Of a stretch of DNA of 64,000 nucleotides, positions 11,997 through 21,044 are shown in pieces. How positions within the stretch are numbered: position 1 is the first letter of the stretch; the number at the start of each line of letters is the position of its first letter. Where the stretch lies: assembly GCF_963678635.1 (NCBI RefSeq), contig NC_087068.1, positions 60,452,949 to 60,516,948 on the forward strand, in the 5' to 3' direction. The translations under genes were made by a program, and so were the position numbers. The stretch is from Symsagittifera roscoffensis (Eukaryota; Xenacoelomorpha; Acoela; Convolutidae). The notes beneath the pieces were generated by a model, which searched no databases, was not told the DNA's origin, and saw only the letters and a list, made by a program, of their open reading frames with translations.

Positions 11997-14603
11997 GGAT
12001 AATACTATTCCTGAACATCCTTTTTCTTACATTTTCCGAACAAAATATAAATCCATCTCCTCGGACAGGACCTCAAGATTTACTAGTAACACATTATGAT
12101 TGTGGAGAAAACGAACAAGAAAACATTACAAAAATATGCAATAAATCAAGTCACACAATGCGAAACAGAACCACACGCTATAGAAACTACAAACGTAATG
12201 GCAACACTATACTCAAAAACCCGAGCAACAACAGTCACCGGATATAAATTTACAGCAAGATTTTCCGAAAAGAAAGTACACTGCTCACAAGTTTCAAACG
12301 GAAATAAAAATAGACTCGACCACAAATCGTTTTACCAAAGTAATATTGAAAGACTTTTACATCTCAATCCCGATGATTGTAAAGTCGAATTACACTGTTA
12401 AACCTCACACAAAACAAACACTCAGACAGACAAATAGTACACTTCCATGTTTTGAGCGACTCTGTACACCAAGCAGAACTTGAACGCTATCAAGGACAAA
12501 TAAAATTAGACGACAAATACCCATTTAAGGGCGCACACGGACGTTTAAATTATGATCCTGATGATAAACATTGGATACCACACATTGGAATCAACGACCC
12601 CTCAAACTGCAAAGCAGATACAAAAAATAGAGGATACCAACAAATAATGTTTTTTGATTGGAAAATACAACTTGAAAAAATACAACTCACACGAGATTTA
12701 GAGGATAACACAATGATATATCAAGGAATTCGATTACCTTGTAAAAATGATCAAGGATATTGTGACCCCACAACGAGAACCCAAGCAACAATTGTTTGGT
12801 TTTCCGAAGACACCTGCACAACATTTCAAGTAGCAAAGATACACGCTAGAATGATAAAATTTCATGAAAAATATTTCATAGAATCCATCCCATACGAACA
12901 AGTAAACATACATCGCAAACGAAGTAGCGATTTCAAAAATCTAAATAATATTGAAAACAAACTTACACGTTTTCAAATCTACCAAGAAACAGAATTTGCA
13001 TGTAAATATGCAAACCCACTTCACAAAACACAATACTCCGAAATACTTGTCGAGTACGAACAAGGTTTCGACATGACCACCGGAAACGTTAAAGTAGATC
13101 CACACGCGACAGCAAAATATAAATACGACGGAGAACCCTACAGCCAGTTAATTTCCAAAAATCTAGAACTCATCCAGGAGGAAAATTAACACCAATTGAT
13201 AAACACAGTACCCGATTACAAGAACTATCACTTCTAAATACAACATATTTTGGAAACATACATTATGACATTCATCTAGACATGAAATTAGACTACACAA
13301 TTAGTAGAATTTTTCAAGAAATGTCACTTTCAGAATTAGAAACATTACATCAACTATGCGAATTAGAAAGAACACAAATTTTACAATCACTCGCATTAGC
13401 AGTATTGAAAATACCCTACGCAGGATATTTATTATCAGGAAATAGATCAAATTTCCTTGACTACGAAGGAAACATTTTATGGTTTTATACTTGCACTAAA
13501 AAAGTATCACCATTATACGTTTTTGAAGATAAACGTTGCTACAAAAGAAGACCCATATTCTACAAAAACAAAGTACACTTTGTCGACGCACTCTCAAGAC
13601 GAACATATTTTTGGGATACCGCAGTTCCATGTGGATCAGAAAACAGCCACAATGTAATACAACTAAACCCAGACGAAGATAAAAACTACCTAATAACACC
13701 ATATCCTACACTGATGCAACCACTCAAAAAGTTTTCACCAGAAAGCATAAGAGCCACTGCTCGAAACCCTAATATAGATTTACAATCCATTGGAGTTTAT
13801 TCTAAATCTGATATACAACATCATATTAGAACACAACAATTCCAAGAACTACTCACACAAATGGATACTATACAAAGACAATCAATTGATCAAAATTTAA
13901 GAAAACTTGCAGAAACCGCAGGATTTGCAGATATCTACAATCAAGATTACAGCGGATATTTTAAAGACATTAAAGACTATATTTATTTAAACGGCGAAAA
14001 ATACAGACCACAAGATATTTCACCCATAAATATTTTCAATTTTGTAACCTTAAAAAACGAAATACTCGCTTTTCTAGAATGGCCCTATTACATCTTAGAA
14101 AGATTGACTATCTTATACGCTATGTTCATTTTTACAGGATTTGTTTTCTCACTATTAACAGGAATCTATAATACATGCGCTATACACACACACAAGTCAA
14201 CCGCCAAGCAAGTGTAGCACGCATATTATTTGCAGGATTTTTTGGAATATTTTCGTCATCCATAAACAAAATACTTCTAGACGCACAAATCAAAGAATAC
14301 AATACAAAACTAGCCACAAGACCAAATACATATGACGAAGAACACAACAACGTAGATACAAACCCCACAGCACCACAAGTGCCAGCCCTACCACAAAAAC
14401 ACCCCTTATCCCTAGTTCCCAGAAATTTTCGAAATCTCGCAATTACAAATAACACAAATTTTTGACCCCATTCCATACACAGCCCTATTCAACATATAAC
14501 GACAAATCACTTACAAAATGATAGTACATACGAACATATTTTAGAACAACCACACACCACCACTTTTCAATCTCAAAATAATCAAGTTTTTAGCACAAGA
14601 TGA
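11984..14603 (+). pseudogene. E1 copy A Env-like glycoprotein (broken)
   Basis: About 870-codon frame with the hallmarks of a class of retroelement envelope proteins. It has an N-terminal signal-peptide-like hydrophobic segment (residues 1-18), a Cys-containing ectodomain (HYDC near residue 38), a basic RKR-S furin-like site (about 12915), a Leu/Gln-rich helical stretch (about 13830-13900) and two C-terminal hydrophobic segments (about 14110-14165 and 14215-14275) followed by a polar tail. It would mediate entry or cell-to-cell spread. Lesions in copy A: a frameshift near 12120, a stop near 12400, a stop/frameshift near 13160-13187, an extra CA in a CA repeat at about 14187, and TGA 14463-14465. 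The original stop TGA 14601-14603 overlaps the next ATG. It resembles, in general plan, invertebrate virus and nematode retroelement glycoproteins; the exact family is unverified. Confidence 0.7.
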
Positions 14604-16397
14604 GCCGCCAACTTGGATCCCTCCATCGTTCAAATTCCCACCCAGCAAACCTCCAAAATCCAGTTCCCATTATCCCACTTTTCGCTTTTCCCCCACCTGA
14701 TTATATAATTAACATACCATCCAGCACGAATTCAGATACTAACACAGACACCTCAGTTTTTCGTACAATCTCGCAATTTAACAACTCAGACCTCGAAACC
14801 CCTGACGAATTTGCAAACTCCGAACCCTCTCCTTCCACTTATTCCCAAACCAACTCCCAAAATTTTTCACAACCCCCTTTTAAACCTATAAACGCCAGCC
14901 AACCACTACCATCTCTTTCCACTCCCTCCTACCCATCTCAAGTCACCCCAACCTATACTTCATCCCCTACAGACAGATCGACCAACAATTCCCCAGATAT
15001 CCCTCAAATTTCCTCAGAACTTGACAACTATATTACCCTCCAACAACAAATTATCCACCCCGATACCCTTAATATAAATCACCTTTCATCCATGACAACA
15101 AATTCCGGCCCCTCAACACCAACACCACTATCAGACTGTACCCAATCCCTTACCTCCACTGAAACATCCACTAGCACTAACCGAGCTTACCGCACTTTCA
15201 AAAGAAAATTCCCAAATCACCCATTCACTACTAAACCAGGCACAGCAAAAGAATATATTGATCATCCGAAACACAAAACACACCCGACAATTCCTACAAA
15301 CTAATCTACCATCATTTCCTCAGTACACGTTAAATACATCCACAATTAACGACAACACCACAAATTATGTAGACGAATACGTCCATATACCAACACTTCA
15401 TTGAACATTATATTATCACTACTCTAACCCTCTTTACTTACCACTTTACAACACTTTAACAGACAATGAAAATTGTAAAGACATGTTACACAAACTAACC
15501 ACAGCACTAAAACTACAACAATTCACTTATGTAGGATTAAAAAAATTACTAAAGGAATTCACTGCACCCCGCGCTAACGACTTCACCATTGAATATTACG
15601 ATCAAAACATCATACGCTCTAACCACGAAAAATTTCTAGATGACGACCGCTTTGCTAACCCACAATTAACCGAAAAGTTTTTCATCTCAACACCATATAT
15701 TTTCACAATTGACATCTTTGATAAAAGACATGATCACATCATTTCAGAAGCTCTCATTAACGCACAAGCCTATCAAAGCTTCTTAGAAAAATTTGATTTA
15801 TTCACACTAACATTTCACTTCCTTACACCGCAGGAACGAGATCTGCACTGCTCCCACGATATTATGTTACGCACTAAACAAACGCACACTTACACATATT
15901 ATCGTTTTATTCAAAATCACTTCCATCTACATAAACCCTCACGACAACCACACCACCGTTTCCAATTCATTAACTCCAAATACACATCACCATTTTTCCT
16001 TAACTTCACTTATTGTATAAAAGATACTAACCTTCACGGCATCCTCCGCAATGATGACCCCATAAACCAAATGTATATATTCTGTCCCATCATCAACTCT
16101 TTCCAAGATAAAGAATCCCAACCCTTCCTCGTCCCGCATGAATTCCTACAACCTATTGAAATCCCTATCCTTGAATTCATACACAACACCAAATATAACC
16201 ATAAACTTTATAATTTAATTAACAACACACCTCATGAGTTTGCAGTAGGCACAGAAGAGCTAAACAACATCAAAGCACTTCAGTTGCTTTGGCCACTGCT
16301 TCAAACTAAAAACATCATTCGTATTTAAGCTAAATTACTAACATCATCAGAACTAATTCAAGACCTCCTTCCCCATGGATTTTTCACCGAAGACTAG
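14600..16397 (+). pseudogene. E1 copy A unknown protein downstream of Env
   Basis: About 595-codon frame. The ATG at 14600 overlaps the Env stop (ATGA), a layout used for coupled reinitiation. The first ~230 residues are Ser/Pro/Thr-rich and low complexity. The remaining ~340 residues form a dense, aromatic- and His-rich domain (for example FDLFTLTFHFLTPQERDLHC) that is about 94% identical in copy B despite numerous lesions elsewhere. In copy A a 1-nt loss near 15285 makes TAA 15302-15304 and splits the gene, and TAA 16326-16328 cuts the C-terminus. In copy B the corresponding reading continues and stops 12 codons later for a different reason. The common original end is TAG 16395-16397. I recognise no domain. 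Confidence 0.6.
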
Positions 16398-16479
16398 GTA
16401 ACTATATTTTAAATTATATTCACTAATAAATATGTAAGTTACTAACCATTCTTTATAATGTTTCATTTTCTTTTTCTAG
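16398..16479 (+). other. Candidate 82-bp intron in E1 3' region
   Basis: Immediately after the TAG that ends the last ORF the sequence reads AG|GTAACT (copy A) or AG|GTAAGT (copy B), followed by an AT-rich stretch and TTTTTCTAG at 16471-16479. Size, AT content and borders fit a short nematode intron in the 3' untranslated region. No transcript evidence is available here. Confidence 0.4.
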
Positions 16480-17380
16480 TCCTCTCATCACCATCATCTA
16501 CAACAATGAAAAATACAAAAAAAAATAGAAAAACCTTTCGAAAACTACAAATCATCAATCTTATATGCTAAAACAATTTTGATAAAACAATTCAAATAAT
16601 CTAAACCCTTCGCAGTAAATAATGTTTTAAATTTCATACAAATGCAATAAATTAATCTATAAATTGTTTCCCCACCAAGCAGTAAAATTACATACGATGA
16701 AAATTTATAACTTAAAATTTCCCAAAGTGTAGTAAATTTCAAAATTCTAGCAGTAAATTAATAAAATGCTAAAGCAGTACTAACCTTTTCAATTATTCGC
16801 ACAAGAACTCTATCCATACTCGCACAGCTCGCCCACAAAGAATTGTTTAAAATAATGATTTTATGTTCCAAGCTTTCAATAACAACAACTCCAACTAATG
16901 ATAACAAGTTTCCAACTTTCCTTTAACCCGGTTGGAATGGAATTATACACTATATTAAACTAACCATTGCAAATGACTAAACACCACAAATCATTAATTA
17001 ACAGCATGAATAAGAAAAGAACACCAACGGTACCCAAACCGGATCAACCCAGCTTAACACTGGATAATTTATTCTTTTGAAGACTATTACAAAGTCAACG
17101 AAAGAAATAATAAAACACAAAAAAGTCGAAAGACACACCCATACCAAAAAGAATTCGATTTTTGAAAAAAGGACACAACCATAAACAACATAAGAAAACC
17201 CAGAAAAACCCACCATATATTGTTAACACAAAACAGGACCCCTCAAAGAAACAGCACGAAATCATACTCCCACTCCTGGCCTAACCCACCAGAGAGGACG
17301 TCCTGAGCATGCTCTATAGCCGGCCTAACCCACCGCGCTACACCACGCATTGTGACCCCACTTCTATTTTTAATAGGAGG
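16480..17380 (+). other. E1 copy A 3' non-coding region
   Basis: No sense-strand ORF. It contains a conserved antisense ORF (16998-17216) and ends at the N gap with a GGCCTAACCCACC direct repeat (about 17278-17291 and 17322-17334). It is aligned with copy B 20065-20960. Confidence 0.5.
16998..17216 (-). CDS. Antisense 72-codon hydrophobic ORF (copy A)
   Basis: ATG-started ORF of 72 codons running opposite to all other E1 genes. The product is almost entirely hydrophobic with several Cys (ends YSCC) and could span the membrane twice. Copy B has an equally long intact ORF at 20228-20446 with about 6 residue differences. Neither copy carries a stop or indel here, unlike every long sense gene. 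It may be an antisense viral-type gene or simply chance in a short ORF. Confidence 0.35.
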   Translation of the reverse strand: MVGFSGFSYVVYGCVLFSKIEFFLVWVCLSTFLCFIISFVDFVIVFKRINYPVLSWVDPVWVPLVFFSYSCC

Positions 17381-17580
17381 NNNNNNNNNNNNNNNNNNNN
17401 NNNNNNNNNNNNNNNNNNNNNNNNNNNNNNNNNNNNNNNNNNNNNNNNNNNNNNNNNNNNNNNNNNNNNNNNNNNNNNNNNNNNNNNNNNNNNNNNNNNN
17501 NNNNNNNNNNNNNNNNNNNNNNNNNNNNNNNNNNNNNNNNNNNNNNNNNNNNNNNNNNNNNNNNNNNNNNNNNNNNNNNN
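17381..17580. other. Assembly gap (200 N)
   Basis: Exactly 200 N, the conventional placeholder for a gap of unknown size. It falls where copy A should continue into its 3' end and LTR (about 1.1-1.5 kb in copy B), next to a long inverted repeat that would be hard to assemble. Confidence 0.99.
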
Positions 17581-18979
17581 GTGTTCTTTCTTTCGTTTTA
17601 TACTTCCGTGAAAAAAAACTGTTAGACGGAACAATTGTACGAGCTAATTGAAAAAAAAAACGAACCAAAAATAGTGCTCAGCAACAACACCTCTGTTTCT
17701 TGAGACAGTGAATAATCTTTCTAAATTACTTTTTTTTTCAACCACCGTATGATAACTGAGATAACATTTTGTTCAACAGACTATAGATACTCAAAACAAA
17801 TTTTAAGGCATGTGAACAGTTCATCGGATATATTTTTCGAGAAGACATTTGCGAGCCTGTTTAAAGGTTATTTGGGGAAAACTAACACGCGGCTCGAATG
17901 AAGTTTTTGAATGTACAATTCTATAATGTGCGACAAATAAAATGGGTCAAAAAGATTTCGAAGAAAAACTGTAGAAACGCGTTGCATTTTCAGATTTCGA
18001 CTTTGCTTTTCTGAAGATTGTTTTCCGATTGAGAATTAATTTGATAATTTACATCAAAGCAATTCTTTCAAAAGTTGCATATGTTTTTTCGCGCCAGTTT
18101 CTTATATTATTGAAAGATAGTAAAAATTTGAGACAGTTGAATAAAAAGTTTCATTTATCGGCCCCGTCGGTTTTCAATTTGTTACGGTTTCCTGCTGGCT
18201 TCTTTTTCAAAAAATGACACTATCTAATAAAATACAACAGTTCGATTCAAACTTAGACGATTTCTTACCAATCCCATTCAGACGCGTACACTAACTAACG
18301 AGGGGAACTCAGTTTGGAATGCACACCAACTTGTAAAAAAAAGTTCGGTCTCAAATTTCTTGTACAAAAATGTCAATTGGCTCGCCGGGATACTGATTTT
18401 CAAAACCTAATAAGAAGTTTAAAAAATTCTTTGAGTTGTGATTGCCTTCAAGACATTGAATTGAAAAACTATAGTTACCAGACTTTTTCTGTTCTTTTTG
18501 AACCTAAAAAATCAGTTTCTTCTTCAACCGTTGAATGTAGTTCAATGACAGTTGAGATTTTAGAATGGCTCTCAGTTCTGAAAATCTTGAAGGAAAGCAA
18601 ATAAAATACTTCTGTTGTTCGGAAAGAAAACAGATAGAATCAAATAGATAAAAGAGTTATGTAAAATTCCTTTTAATTTTCAAAAAAAACACTTATTTAA
18701 AAAAACTAAAAAAGAAACTTTCTGTGAAGATCAGAAACTCAGTTGATAAATTTTTGGAAAAAAAGGTCGAAAGAAACGTACTAATTTCCTTCTGTCTCAA
18801 TGGTATTTTCTTATTTTTGTACTCAATTCGTAAATTCGTATTTTTCTTCTGGCCCAGTTCGATGCAGTTGATATAGTTTTATTAGACTTCACTTCAAATT
18901 TTTTTCTGGCGTTTTATCGTTGCAATAATTATGTACGTCAGACGAAACGCTTGCTAGTAAAACAATCTGAGTTATGTTC
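17581..18979. other. AT-rich spacer between inverted E1 copies
   Basis: No similarity to E1 that I can see. It contains one modest ORF (18314-18604). A ~120-bp segment at 18845-18965 (CTGGCCCAGTTCGATGCA and TACGTCAGACGAAACGC) is a diverged match to 61310-61435, outside the other end of copy B. This suggests a dispersed repeat or related flanking DNA. Confidence 0.5.
18314..18604 (+). CDS. Small hypothetical ORF
   Basis: ATG-started 96-codon ORF with a Cys-containing N-terminus (MECTPTCKKKFGLKF) and a Ser-rich, Leu-rich C-terminus. It has no recognised domain and stands alone in AT-rich DNA. It could be an exon or gene fragment, or chance. Confidence 0.2.
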   Translation: MECTPTCKKKFGLKFLVQKCQLARRDTDFQNLIRSLKNSLSCDCLQDIELKNYSYQTFSVLFEPKKSVSSSTVECSSMTVEILEWLSVLKILKESK

Positions 18980-19379
18980 TGTTGGTTAAACTCATGGAGT
19001 AATTTCGGATAGGGTACACCGTCTGTTCGTCACGCTATCTTATTTTCGGCCGGATAGATTCGTGCAACTTCTTAGTCTAATACCGATCCTAATCTTACTC
19101 TTAATACTACTAGTCTCAGGGTGTTTAACTAGTCTCTGCTAGGCTCAATAGATCTAGAGTATACTGGTATTGTTGCGGCTGCTGAAGTACTCGGAAAGTG
19201 TCAACTATTTTCTGAGTTAAATTCAAAACTCTCTGATGCTGAAATTACAAGTAATTTCAGCACTTACAAATAAGTGGGTAGTTAGTTAGATGGATTGTGA
19301 TTGGTTAGTATTAAATACTTTACAGTGATTTAATATCTAAATTATGAATAATAAAATATGTAGTTTGGATTAGGTTCCA
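18980..19379 (-). repeat. Candidate 3' LTR of E1 copy B
   Basis: 400-bp sequence bounded by TG...CA (TGTTGG at 18980, TTCCA ending at 19379) and repeated in direct orientation at 60430-60774. The pair brackets copy B exactly outside the region shared with copy A, as expected for its LTRs. It carries a 24-nt palindrome at 19238-19261. This copy has a ~56-bp segment (about 19067-19128) absent from the right one. I do not see a target-site duplication (TGTTC versus AATCC). Confidence 0.6.
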
Positions 19380-19875
19380 CCCATCCGGGTTTTACAGACT
19401 TTTTGAGTTTTATCTCTTTTTCCCTGTAAGTGAAGGATGGATGATGAACGGTTGTATTTGGCGAACACCATTTTCTTTTCTTCTCGTTTTCTGGAGAAGA
19501 GAGGTCCGTGACTAGAACCAATGTTTTAAGGAAGGTCCAGGACGCTGAAGTTGATCGTCGTCGCTCAACAACGAATGTGATCTCCAATGAATGAAATCGT
19601 TTTAGATTCCAGAATTCAAAATGCTTTGCTATGTCATTTCTGCTTGCATTTGTAGAGGGTTGATTGTGATCAATCCTAGTCTGGAGATGGCGTGAAGCTC
19701 GTGTTTGGAAGAGATGCCTTATTTCTCGGATCTGTACGTATGCTTGAGCATCGAGGTGGTCATTGGTCTGGTTCAATGAAGTCCTTTGCTGCGAAGTCAA
19801 GTCGTACATTAAATCCTTTGAGGTGTGATTGTGTGCGGCATGTCGGTTGTGATTGGTAGCCATTCTTTCATTCAT
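19342..19875 (-). CDS. E1 copy B ORF running into the 3' LTR
   Basis: ATG-started ORF of 177 codons on the E1 sense strand, downstream of the 3' non-coding region, ending 38 nt inside the candidate 3' LTR. The N-terminus is His/Asn-rich and the middle is basic (VERRRS, NEKKRKW). The equivalent part of copy A lies in the gap, so conservation cannot be judged. Its position recalls accessory genes of some retroviruses that overlap the 3' LTR, but it may be fortuitous. Confidence 0.25.
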   Translation of the reverse strand: MNERMATNHNRHAAHNHTSKDLMYDLTSQQRTSLNQTNDHLDAQAYVQIREIRHLFQTRASRHLQTRIDHNQPSTNASRNDIAKHFEFWNLKRFHSLEITFVVERRRSTSASWTFLKTLVLVTDLSSPENEKKRKWCSPNTTVHHPSFTYREKEIKLKKSVKPGWVEPNPNYIFYYS

Positions 19876-20227
19876 TTGTGATGGGATCGTCTAGTCTTTG
19901 GATGTTCGTCTTGGTTGTTGTATGTGATCTATAAACTGCATATTATGATTTTACATTTTATAATTTTGTGTTAATTGTTTTTTAGTTATGATCTTGGTTA
20001 ATTGTTTTCACAAAGCTTTTTATTTTAGTTTAGTTATTTTGAAGAGTTACTCACCCTTGAGTACCTCTTATTAAAAATAGAAGTGTGGTCACAAAGCGTG
20101 ATGTAGCGCGGTGGGTTAGGCCGGCTATAGAGCATGCTCAGGACGTCCTCTCTGGTGGGTTAGGCCAGGAGTGGGAGTATGATTTCGTGCTGTTTCTTTG
20201 AGGGGTCCTGTTTTGTGTTAACATTAT

Positions 20228-20446
20228 ATGGTGGGTTTTTCTGGGTTTTCTTATGTTGTTTATGGTTGTGTCCTTTTTTCAAAAATCGGATTGTTTTTGG
20301 TATGGGTTTGTCTTTCGACTTTTGTGTGTTTTATTATTTCTTTCGTTGACTTTGTAATAGTCTTCAAAAGAATAAATTATCAAGTTTTGAGCTGGGTTAA
20401 TCCGGTTTGGGTACCGTTGTTGTTCTTTTCTTACTCATGCTGTTAA
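20228..20446 (+). CDS. Antisense 72-codon hydrophobic ORF (copy B)
   Basis: Counterpart of 16998-17216 in the other E1 copy: same start, same length, same Cys-Cys end, about 92% residue identity. It is antisense to the E1 genes. Just upstream is a direct repeat of GGTGGGTTAGGCC (about 20110 and 20155) and a GC-rich patch unusual for this element, which could hold a promoter for antisense transcription (inference). Confidence 0.35.
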   Translation: MVGFSGFSYVVYGCVLFSKIGLFLVWVCLSTFVCFIISFVDFVIVFKRINYQVLSWVNPVWVPLLFFSYSCC

Positions 20447-21044
20447 TTTATGATTTGTGGTGTTTAGTCATTTGCGTTGGTTAGTTTAGTATAGTGTATA
20501 ATTCCATTCCAACCGGGTTAAAGGAAAGTTGGAAACTTGTTATCATTAGTTGGGATTGTTGTTATTGAAAGCTTGGAACATAAAATCATTATTTTAAACA
20601 ATTCTTCGTGGGCGAGCTGTGCGAGTATGGATAGAATTCTTGTGCGAAAGAATGAAAAGGCTAGTACTGCTTTAGCATTTTATTAATTTACTGCTAGAAT
20701 TTGGAATTTTACCACATTTGTGGAAATTTGAAGTTATAAATTTTCATCGTATATAATTTTACTGCTTGGTGGGGAAAAATTTATAGATTAATTTATTACA
20801 TTTGTATGAATTTTAAAACATTATATATTTCGAAGGGTTTAGATTATTTGAATTGTTTTAGCAAAATCGTTTTAGCAAATAAGATTGATGATTTGTAGTT
20901 TTCGAAATGTTTTCTATTTTTTTTTTGTATTTTGTCATTTTGTAGATGATGGTGATGAGAGGGCTAGAAAAAGAAAATGAAACATTATAAAGAATGGTTA
21001 GTAACTTACATATTTATTAGTGAATATAATTAAAATATACTTAC
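20447..21044 (-). other. E1 copy B 3' non-coding region with candidate intron
   Basis: No convincing ORF. On the minus strand the last gene's TAG is followed by GTAAGT (about 21044) and, about 80 nt on, TTTTTCTAG (about 20963), matching the candidate 3' intron of copy A. Confidence 0.4.

Larger units (their letters stand above)
1..17380 (+). mobile_element. E1 copy A: giant Env-bearing LTR retroelement (partial)
   Basis: The whole left part of the window is a single retroelement read on the + strand. It holds a leader, a small ORF overlapping gag, gag, protease, reverse transcriptase, RNase H and integrase, then a five-gene accessory cassette with an Env-like glycoprotein. The same order recurs on the minus strand at 20065-60362, so the two copies are inverted repeats. 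From 268 aligned residues of the last ORF I counted about 17 differences (roughly 94% identity). The 5' end lies before position 1 and the 3' end is lost in the N gap. Many in-frame stops and indels make it a dead copy. The order gag, PR, RT, RH, INT, env fits Ty3/gypsy-type endogenous-retrovirus-like elements; the length (about 18.9 kb inferred from copy B) is well above the usual 5-10 kb. Confidence 0.9.

Noticed and set aside
17243-17668. ORFs spanning the N gap
   Set aside because: They exist only because N codons were translated through.
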